28,354 nt of DNA from Lojkania enalia (taxonomy: Eukaryota; Ascomycota; Dothideomycetes; Pleosporales): assembly GCA_010094045.1 (NCBI GenBank), contig ML986912.1, positions 1 to 28,354 of the forward strand, in the 5' to 3' direction. Below, piece by piece: positions 20,641-28,354 of this stretch. The notes under the pieces were generated by a model. That model ran no database searches. It was not told the DNA's origin and saw only the letters and a list, made by a program, of their open reading frames with translations. Position 1 is the stretch's first letter. Each line of letters starts with the position of its first letter. The position numbers and the translations under genes were made by a program.

Positions 20641-22380
20641 ATAATAATTTCTAGAGTATAAACTTTTATAAGAAGCTATATTCTAAATTTTAGTATAAGT
20701 ATACTCTAGTAATATTCCCCTAGTCTAATCTAGCCCTCTCTACCTAAGGAGATAAAGAAGATAAATATAAGGTTAAATAAATTCTAGAGATTTATATTTT
20801 TAGAGGAAAATTTAAATATTATATAAAATAGTTTAGCTTTAATAATAATCTAAAGTAGTATAATATAGCTAATTTTAAAAATAGCTTATATAAGCTCTAT
20901 AACTTTTATAAAGCTAATCTAATCTAACCTAAACCTTTATAAAGGTTAGATTATTAAATATAGTATTAGAAGGAGAATAGAGACGTTAATAACTATCTAG
21001 ATAATAATAAGCTAATAAATAGATTAATTAGGTAGTATAGAAAACTTTACTAAAAAAGATTAAACGTTAAATATTAGTAGAATATTCTACTTAGATTATA
21101 GTAATAAGGTAGGTATATATAGAAAGTTTTTATAAATTTAAATAGTTTTAATATATAGTTAATATTAAATATAGATAGTATAGAAATTATATTAGAGCTT
21201 TAATAATTTATTACTACTAGTTAATATATAGATATTAGTTTAACCTATAAAGTTTTAATTAAATATATTACTAGATTTAATTTAGACTTTCTAGATTATA
21301 TAGAAGTATTTAGGCCAGTATTAGATAAATAGAGGATAAGATAATAATATTATTATATTATCTATAGAGATAATATTCTTTATATTACCCTTATCTAATA
21401 TATATTATTTCTACTATACTAAGCTTACTTAATTAAACCTATTATTCTATATTATTCTTCTACTATAGTAAGTAATAGTTTATTATAGGCCGGAGCGGTT
21501 AATAGTATTTAGTTTATAATACCTATTAGAAAGGACTATAGGCGTATTTAAAAGATTTATAGGGTAAGAAAAATAGATTAGTAAACTATTTATAGATAAT
21601 AGTAGAGCTAAATATTAGGGTATACGGGTATTAAATACTTTTAGAGCTATAATTAAGTAAAGTATTAGATATATAAAGTAAGAGTAGAAAGATAGATAAA
21701 TTTAACTATTTATTATTTAAGATATTAATATACTTATATTTAAAGATACTAATAATAGATTTAACTACTATTTAAGTAGCTAGTATAAAGTATATAGTAA
21801 TAATAATTTAGAGTAGTTTAGCCTAGTTAGTTTTTAAATATACTATTAAAAACTTCTAGTTAATAATACTAATAGAACTAAATAAAGTAATATTAATATC
21901 TTTAATAATATTACTATAGTAATTTATATCTAACCTCCTCCTAATATAATAAAAGCCTCTATTTTCTAAAATAGGTCTAAAATATTTTAATTTTTAAATA
22001 ATATAGAATCTATATATATATTAATATTATTAACAATTACTAAACTTATTCTATACTATTATATTAGCTTAATTAAGATAATTATTATATTATTAAGTTT
22101 ATAGCTTTTAATAGTAATTAAAACTAGTTTCTATTCTATATATAAGAATTTTATAGCTAGTTACAGCTAAGCGTTTAAAACATTCCTAATAATAATAAGA
22201 GGCTATTTTAGCGCCCTAAATAATAGGAATATAATACGGATTTTAAGGAGGAAATTACGTAACTTATCTCTATAGTAATCTAAATTCTCTATTAATTTAT
22301 AGCTCTAATACGTATAAGTAATCTAGAATAATAAAAGTAGAGGATAAAATACTATAAGAAACTATTAATATATATATATA
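20641..22380. other. Unassigned, heavily RIP-mutated sequence
   Basis: The plus-strand frame around 20793-20950 reads like one zinc finger of C2H2 type with Cys and His lost (FKYYIK, FSFNNNLK), a motif I associate with some fungal Gypsy polyproteins. No reverse transcriptase, integrase or transposase motif could be followed further, and both strands are full of TAG/TAA. A transposon remnant is likely, but the class cannot be decided. Confidence 0.3.
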
Positions 22381-22890
22381 ATATAAACTAGCTCTTATAT
22401 TTAGAGAAGTTAATAAGTTCTAGAAAGTAGGTTTAGTATTATTATAGAGCTAGCTTAAGTTCGTCTTCTTTCTAGCCTAGATAATCTATATACTTAAAGA
22501 TTTCTTTCTAAGAAAAAATACTTATTCTTAAAAAATATAAGTAATTATTCTATTAGTATATATAAGGAACTATATAAAAGTATTAGGAAGACTTTTAAGG
22601 CTATTCTAGCTAAATAAGAAAATTCTACTAATAGCTTAAGTATATTAGATAGTACTATAGTATCTACTATTAGTAAAATAGAGATTAGTTTTAATATTCT
22701 AGTTGATTAGCTATAAGAAAAGAACGCCCTATTAAGTTATATAATAGAGGAATTAAGAATATAGGTATCAGCTAAACTAGAACGCTAACGGCATATAGAA
22801 ATAGAACTAGAGCGTCTAAAAGAAGTAAACTAGAGATTCTAAAAGAAATTTAAGAAGAATTTATCTATTACTATATGTTTAAAAGGAGTC
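22381..22890 (+). pseudogene. Unknown protein fragment with C-terminal coiled coil
   Basis: Frame 1 on the plus strand shows a hydrophilic, heptad-like stretch in its second half (near 22730-22850): alternating Leu/Ile with Glu, Lys and Arg, including SYIIEELR and IEIELERLKEVN. Stops are TAG/TAA and fall where Gln fits. The upstream half is Ser-rich. Length, coil and position near the end of the frame resemble C-terminal tails of some fungal transposases, but no catalytic domain was found. I do not recognise the family. Confidence 0.4.
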
Positions 22891-23759
22891 TTTAATACTT
22901 AATCTTAAAGATTAAAATCTACTATATAAGAGCTGTAAGCGCTATAAGAGGGGCTCTTTATAGAAACTTAGCTTATAATTTACTTAATTTTGCGCCTTAA
23001 TTAATTATCTTTATTTCTTTTCACTCTTAGTTTATTACTTCTAGTTTTATAAGAACTTTCTATAGGTAAATTAGCATACGCTAATATATAAGATATATCC
23101 CTATATAGTAAGATATACTATATAGCGAGATAAACGAGGAGTACTTTAACTTATAGTAATCAGAAAACCTATACATATAATAAATATTACTATAGATTTA
23201 CAAGAATAATCTATTATAGCTAATTCTAAGTATCTATAATTTACTCTAACTAAAAATTACGTTTATATCCTTATATCCTAGCCTAATCTATATAATATCT
23301 TAGTATAATAGATTTCTCCCCCTATAGTATTAACTATATATTCTTATTATTCTAAATTTCGTAAATAATCTTATCTAAGCTTTAAAGCCTTCCTCTAATA
23401 TTTAGAACTTTTTATTAGCCTTATACGCGCTATTATAGGTAAATTTAATTCGATTTAATTTAATTATTCTTATACCTCGGGTGTTAATAGGCCCGGTAAG
23501 CTACTCTATAATATCTATACTAGTACTAACGCCGAGAACTTTTAGTCTATTATCTTATTCTTAGTCTTCTCTTTTATTCTATTAGGTTTTCCGCTCTAGC
23601 TTTAATTATTTCTATTATCATCTATCATCCGTACCAACCTGCTTTACTCTAGATTCTAGCCCTATTAAGGCGGGTAAATTTATAACGGGCTGCTATATTA
23701 ATTAGTACTTCTAGTAGAAGCGAACTATAGATTCTAACTAATATAAGATAGTAATTTAC
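22891..23759. other. Unassigned region upstream of the LINE fragment
   Basis: A mixture of AT-rich sequence and a moderately GC-richer patch (about 23460-23700). A minus-strand frame around 23500-23390 has a short readable stretch but no known domain. I saw no LINE reverse transcriptase motif (F/Y-x-DD) on the plus strand, so the LINE appears 5'-truncated or too degraded here. Confidence 0.3.
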
Positions 23760-25560
23760 TATTAATCTAGGGCTATATATAATACATAAACGCTCTAGAA
23801 TATAAGTTAATCTAGCTTAGGATTGAGAGTAGTATAAAGATAAACTTTAGTTAGCTAATATATATTAACCAGCTTTAACCTAGTTATACCTCTCGTTAAC
23901 TAACTTAATTAATTCTCCTATAGAATTCGCTACCCTATAAGCCCTATATTAGTACGGCTCGGCTATCCTCCTTACTAGTAGTAGCTGTTAAGTAGCTGGT
24001 ATAGAGTATAGTACTACTAGTAGTAGATTACGTGTTACTAGTATAGTACCTAATTGCAATATATAATATAAAGTAGCTTCTTTTATAGTTGTAAAGGATT
24101 ACAGTATAAGTAGTAATTAGAGGATTCTATATAGTAGCTCTATCCGTAGTAGAGGTAGAGGTAGGCCTACTCCCTATAGAACAGAGACTAAGGAAGTAAA
24201 CAATTACATTCTAGGTCTTAATCTATAAACTAGGTTAGTTATATTCCTACTAGATACTTAAGTAACAACAACTATATATAAAGTATTAATCCCTATTTAT
24301 AAGAGTAGTAGAGATATATATAGACGTCCGGATAGATATAGTACTTAAAGTTAAACTATATACATACCTGCTGTAGGTAGAACAACCTGAGGTAGTAATA
24401 TATAAGAATAAAGAGCGGGCATAAGCTGTTATAAAGGACTACTAGCTAGAATAGGTAGATATATATATAGATGTATTAGTATAGAATAGTAGAGTAGATA
24501 TTAGAGTATACGCTAGACTATCGTAAATTTGCGTCTTAAAGATAGTAGTAAGTTTAGACTAGGCGGATATACACCTAACCGAACTACTAGTAATTAGTAA
24601 AACTACTAACTAGCCGTAGAGCCTGTTATATATAGCCCTCGATAGAGACGGTCGGCCTATACTAGTATTAAGTATTAGGATCTTCTCTAACTTATAATTA
24701 GTACTTCTATTAGTATATAGTTAGCAAGCTAGTGCGTGTTAAATTACTATAATAGAGATTATTAAGAAACTTTAGATAACTAATACTATACTATATTAGA
24801 TCCCAGGATATATAGGGATTAAGGGAAATAAGTAGGTAGATAGACTGGCAAAGGAAGTAACGAGAGAAGAAAGCGAGCAGCTATTACAGTAAGATAGAGT
24901 ACTATAATATCTAATACGGTTGGTACTAGAAAGAGCTAATATAATAATAGAACCGCCCCTACTAAAGTAGAAAGAGAAGGGAAAGTTTACGTAGAAGATT
25001 AATGTAGTATTCTATTTAGGTAAGTTAGTAGAGATATACTAATAGCTAAACAGTAATAAGGCGGCTATTATCACGCAGCTATAGACGGGTAAGATATTCC
25101 TTAACAAGTATCTCTATAAGATTAAGGCTATAGATACTATAGTATACGAGTGTAGATATAAAGAGTTAATAGTATACTTTCTCTTCTTATATAGAAGGTA
25201 GAGATAGTAAAGAGCTAAGCTATAATAGTAGCACGGATAGCGGTTTAGCAAGCTATTATATATGCTGGGAGGGTACTCGAGTAGATAAGAGAGAAGCAGG
25301 TAGAGTATAAACGGACCGATTTAGTACTAGAAGCTAGATATAGAAGTAGTTAGAGCGATAATTAAATTTGTAAAGAGTATAGGACGGCTACAACTAAAGG
25401 TATAAGATAAAGTAAGTAGAGATAAAAGGGAAGCAGATAAGTGGAGGCAGCTAAAGGTTTCCTCTTCTACCTTGTAGGCGTAGAATAATAAGCTATCTAT
25501 AAACGCGCCTCGGCTAGTATACTACTAATTAAGAGGTGTATAACGCCGGAAATACTCTAC
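23760..25560 (+). pseudogene. Tad1-like LINE ORF2, 3' part (RT thumb, RNase H, zinc knuckle)
   Basis: Frame 1 (about 23761-23960) then frame 2 (about 23960-25400) match the C-terminal half of fungal Tad1-type non-LTR polyproteins. A post-RT region has VDYVL near 24025 and a VVEVEVGLLPIE segment near 24147-24182. RNase H starts near 24461 (IYID, first Asp at 24470-24472) and includes HLTELL near 24570, a damaged IFSDSQ near 24670 and the P-G-Y-x-G-I-K-G-N motif near 24810, then VDRLAKE. A C-x-C-x-Y-K-E-L segment near 25148 begins the terminal zinc knuckle. Stops are TAG/TAA. The frame change near 23.96 kb may be an old indel. The 5' half, with endonuclease and RT core, was not found. Confidence 0.78.
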
Positions 25561-26112
25561 AGACGTAAGGCTATAACTAGCTATATAACTTATCCTATAT
25601 ATAGTAGTATATTACTTTCCTTTTCTTTCCTTTATTAAGTATAGAGTTAAGTATTAGATAAGTAGGTCTTATAGTTAGCTTTTAAAATGGAGCAGGTATA
25701 AGGAAGTAGAATATATATAGTAGGCGCTTTATAACAGCCTATACTTATAGAGTATATAGCTATAATAGAATATATATATATATACACACATATATATATA
25801 TATACTAGCGGTAGTAACTATAAGTATTATCTTATATAGAGTATAATTAGTTACTGCAGTACTACTTAATAGATAATATTTTTATTTTACTGCTACAGTA
25901 TATATATAGCACTAGAGCTTAAGCTTATTAATACTATTACCTAAACGCTATTACGTGTACTATCTTAAAAGGCTAAATTTATAGTTAGCAGGTACTGTAA
26001 TATATCTTTTAGCCGCTTCTATAATACCTACAATTTCTACCTATCTATTCCTATTAAGTTTCTACCCTAAATTATCTGCGTTTACTTGTTATCTTATACT
26101 AGCCTTACTAGA
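25561..26112. other. Intergenic stretch: LINE 3' end and upstream region of the NLR gene
   Basis: AT-rich with no recognisable frame. It includes a TA/CA microsatellite at about 25764-25805 and is the region that should hold the promoter of the HET/NB-ARC/TPR gene. No convincing TATA box can be singled out because TATA-like strings are everywhere after RIP. Confidence 0.45.
25764..25805. repeat. TA/CA microsatellite
   Basis: A run of TA dinucleotides is interrupted by ACACACA near 25783. The short CA stretch is notable because CpA is otherwise almost absent nearby; it may have expanded after RIP. Confidence 0.85.
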
Positions 26113-27936
26113 ATAAGACTTCTTTACTTTAGTTTAGAGAAACTGGTTCTAACCAACTTTAGTAGAAAGTATATTCTACTATATGCTATTCTTTTATATA
26201 GATAGGATAGAGATAATAAGGTTCTCTTCGTAGACCTTAATAATAATTACTAGAGGAAGAAGTAGGGCTATAGAAAGATTAAATTCTATGCGAAATAGGC
26301 GGTCTAGAACTAACTATAGTACTTCTAGATTAATATATATTATATCGATAAATAGAATATTTATAAACGCTTAAAAGCTATTAATTTAATATTTAATTAG
26401 TACGAAAATATAGTAAAATACTATATATTTCTAGATAATATTTTACTATTTATAGTAATATAAATATTGCAGTTAAGTATTTAGGAGGTATTATTTTAAT
26501 AAAGTAAATAGTTTACTTAAGATTAGATATTATAAGAGCTTATTACTCTAAAATTAGTTAAGTTCTTTTCTTATAAAGAGTAGTAAATAGGTAATAGATC
26601 TACTCTTAAGTAGATAGTATATAAGATTATAGGCCTCCTGCTAAAGGTATTATAGAATTCTCTACTAGACGATTTTATAACATCTAAGCGGCTGGAATAG
26701 GCTAGTAATTATAAAATAACCGAAGAAGAAAATAGTATATACTACCTCTTTAGAATTCTTAATATTTCTCTAACTCCCTTATATAGTAAGGGAAAGGAGA
26801 ATACGCTCTAAAAACTCTAACTAGAAATAGAGTTAGGTAGTAGTATACTAGCTATTATTCCGTTTACTTAGAACGATAATTTTATAGGTTAAGAGTCTAA
26901 GCTTACTAAATTAGAAGAAAGGCTCTTTAGAGACGAAGTAACTAGATTTATAGTAATTATAGGACCTAGAGGAATAGGAAAATTATAGCTAGCGCTAGAG
27001 TTTATATATTAGATAAGAAGAAAGAAAAGGAGCTACTTAGTCTTCTAGATAGATATAAATAATATAGATAGGTTCGACTAAGGTTATTTAAATATTACTA
27101 AAAAGCTTAATATTCGTAGCTAGAATAATAAGAAAACTAATATTAAGTAGCTAGTAAAGTACTATCTAAGTAGGAAGATAGTAGAGTAGTTACTACTAAT
27201 TCTAGATAATATAGACAGCGTCTATCTACAATCTAATAGACTATCTATATTATAGACTACTAATCTAACTAATTACCTACTATAGTTAATACTATACTCT
27301 ATTATCTTAATAATAACTAATAGAGATACTACTAAGAAGCTAGTATAGGAAAATAGCTTAGTCTAGTTAGTTAATATTAGAGAAATAATACTAGATATAG
27401 TCTAAAAGATATTAAAGAACTATTTAAATAATTAAGACTTAATAACTAAATAGTATAAGGTAGAGCTTTTACTATAAGAGCTATCCTATCTACTACTAGT
27501 AATTATCTAAGCAGCAGCCTATATTAATATAAATAAGAGTAATAGGGTAAATATTATACTATAGAACTACCGGCTGTAAGTAGCTAAGTAAGTAGAAGAG
27601 GAAGAGGCTCTAAGATATAACACCAAATTGCCTAAAGATATAGTACTAAGGAAATCCCCTATAACTATAATACTTATTATCTCCCTAGATTAGATCTATT
27701 AGAAATATTCGCAAGTAGTAGACTATCTATTTCTTACTACTTACGTAGACTAAAAAGATATTCCTATTAATATTCTACATATATTATCGTCTAATAAGAG
27801 AAAAGATGCAATTAAAATTCTTAGCAGCTATATACTTATTACTAGAAGACCTGCTAAATCTACATTTAATCTTTATTAACTTATTTATCGCACTCTGCGG
27901 GAATTACTAAAAAGATAGGGGTGGTTAGACTAATAG

Positions 27937-28354
27937 ACCCGAATAACTATCACACAGCTACTAGGAGTATTTCTAGACCATAATTATAGCAATAGAAGTA
28001 AGTGGAGAAGATTACTTCTACACGCTAAATACATTCTGTTATACAGTCTGGCCGAAGAAGACGACGGGGACAGGTTAGAGTTAGCATGGAAATGTGCCAT
28101 AACGCTATATAGCGACGGACGGTACAACGAGGCGGAAGAGCTGTTTGTGCAAGTGATGGAGACTCGCAAGAAGAAGCTGGGAGCAGACCATCCAGACACG
28201 CTGACCAGCATGGCCAATCTGGCGTCGACTTACCGGAATCAAGGGCGGTGGGATGCAGCGGAAGAGCTGGAGGTGCAAGTGATGGAGACGAGCAAGAAGA
28301 AGCTGGGAGCGGACCATCCTTCCACGCTGACCAGCATGGCCAATCTGGCGTCGA
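27937..28354 (+). CDS. Open TPR-repeat segment of the NLR gene, free of RIP, runs off the window
   Basis: This is the part of the NLR frame after the last in-frame stops (27931-27936). It encodes about 139 residues with kinesin-light-chain-type tetratricopeptide repeats (TPR_10/TPR_12). The 42-residue unit contains EAEEL, VQVMET, KKKLGADHP and TLTSMANLAS. Codon use is GC-rich, with CpA, TpG and TGG intact from about 28045, unlike everything to the left. The first in-frame ATG is at 28156, inside a repeat, so no convincing independent start exists and it is probably the continuation of the gene beginning at 26113. Minus-strand open frames here are antisense shadows. Confidence 0.8.
28132..28354 (+). 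repeat. 126-bp tandem repeat (TPR units)
   Basis: GCGGAAGAGCTG at 28132 recurs at 28258, a 126-bp period equal to 42 codons. Unit 1 (28132-28257) and the visible 97 bp of unit 2 differ at about 9 positions, several of them transversions, so divergence is ordinary and not RIP. More units probably follow outside the window. Confidence 0.9.

Larger units (their letters stand above)
26113..28354 (+). pseudogene. HET / NB-ARC / TPR NLR-type protein, RIP-mutated 5' part, incomplete at window end
   Basis: Fungal NLR-type receptor: HET domains trigger regulated cell death, NB-ARC is the nucleotide switch, TPRs are the sensor or binding part (family knowledge). One frame (frame 1) runs 2242 bp to the window edge with no indel. 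The start reads ATA AGA CTT CTT at 26113, where HET proteins usually begin Met-Arg-Leu-Leu. HET motifs: YAIL at 26182, a damaged GWTLQEL at 26521-26541, YSKGKEN at 26782-26802. Walker A GPRGIGKL at 26962-26985 has its Ser/Thr lost. Walker B LLLILDN lies at 27190-27210 and an ITTNRD-like sensor motif near 27313. About 50 in-frame stops before 27937 are TAG or TAA, none TGA. From 27937 the frame is open. The upstream part cannot be translated as it stands; the TPR part could survive as a separate transcript or belong to a chimeric gene. Confidence 0.9.

Noticed and set aside
20641..22380. Helitron or further LTR element
   Set aside because: I looked for helicase P-loop, Rep, RT, integrase and protease motifs on the plus strand and found none that could be followed; one finger-like motif is not enough.
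23340..23720. Minus-strand gene in the GC-richer patch
   Set aside because: A short readable stretch exists but it is bounded by stops on both sides, resembles no known domain, and the patch may be part of the LINE upstream region.
1..25560. Mitochondrial or bacterial AT-rich DNA with reassigned stop codons
   Set aside because: TAG/TAA replace Gln, Trp and Arg alike, catalytic Asp become Asn and start Met become Ile. That is transition damage, not a changed code, and the elements are nuclear fungal transposons.
25764..25805. Telomere or centromere repeat
   Set aside because: It is a short TA/CA microsatellite without the TTAGGG unit or any larger array.
27984..28317. Two minus-strand open frames of 77 and 70 residues
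   Set aside because: They are antisense to the TPR repeats of the plus-strand NLR frame; the plus strand gives clear TPR motifs and the minus strand low-complexity Leu/Ser stretches.

Overview
The window looks like a block of heterochromatin from a filamentous ascomycete (Pezizomycotina). It is very AT-rich, TpA is everywhere, and CpA/TpG are scarce over most of its length. Recognisable proteins run for hundreds of codons in one frame but are peppered with TAG/TAA stops where Gln, Trp or Arg is expected. Catalytic Asp codons have become Asn. This is the signature of repeat-induced point mutation (RIP; CpA to TpA on either strand). Copia, Gypsy, Tad1-like LINE and Fot1/pogo elements, a FluG-type DUF3435 protein and a HET-domain NLR all fit such a fungus. 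No intact host gene, tRNA or rRNA was seen.

Region 1 (1-11746) is a nested stack. The oldest layer is the 5' part of a Gypsy retrotransposon on the minus strand. Its gag/early pol lies in pieces at about 10735-9956, 8119-7884, 2216-1973 and 121-1. Three insertions split it: pogo-2 copy A (8120-9953), a full-length Copia element (2217-7878, 204-bp LTRs, target duplication ATTAC) and pogo-1 copy 1 (122-1970). Removing the Copia and pogo-2 A insertions joins the Gypsy reading frame without a shift.

Region 2 (11737-16759) holds pogo-2 copy B (11737-13608) and, only 13 bp later, pogo-1 copy 2 in inverted orientation (13622-16759). Copy 2 is split by a 1314-bp non-autonomous LTR element (14224-15537) with 119-bp LTRs, target duplication AATTA and about 38 copies of a 14-bp minisatellite. 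Both LTR elements have a primer-binding site that looks like a RIP-altered complement of the initiator tRNA-Met anticodon arm, as in Drosophila copia.

Region 3 (16760-26100) contains a RIP-mutated FluG/DUF3435 gene (about 17760-20640), poorly recognisable sequence, a coiled-coil reading frame (about 22380-22890) and the 3' half of a Tad1-like LINE (about 23760-25560).

Region 4 (26113 to the end) is a HET/NB-ARC/TPR gene on the plus strand. It stays in one frame to the window edge, with an apparent start lost by ATG to ATA and about 50 RIP-type stops before 27937. Near 27.95-28.05 kb RIP stops abruptly: the last 418 bp are open, GC-richer and encode 42-residue tetratricopeptide repeats that run off the window. 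This boundary inside an immune-receptor-like gene, and the minisatellite LTR element, are the most interesting features here.
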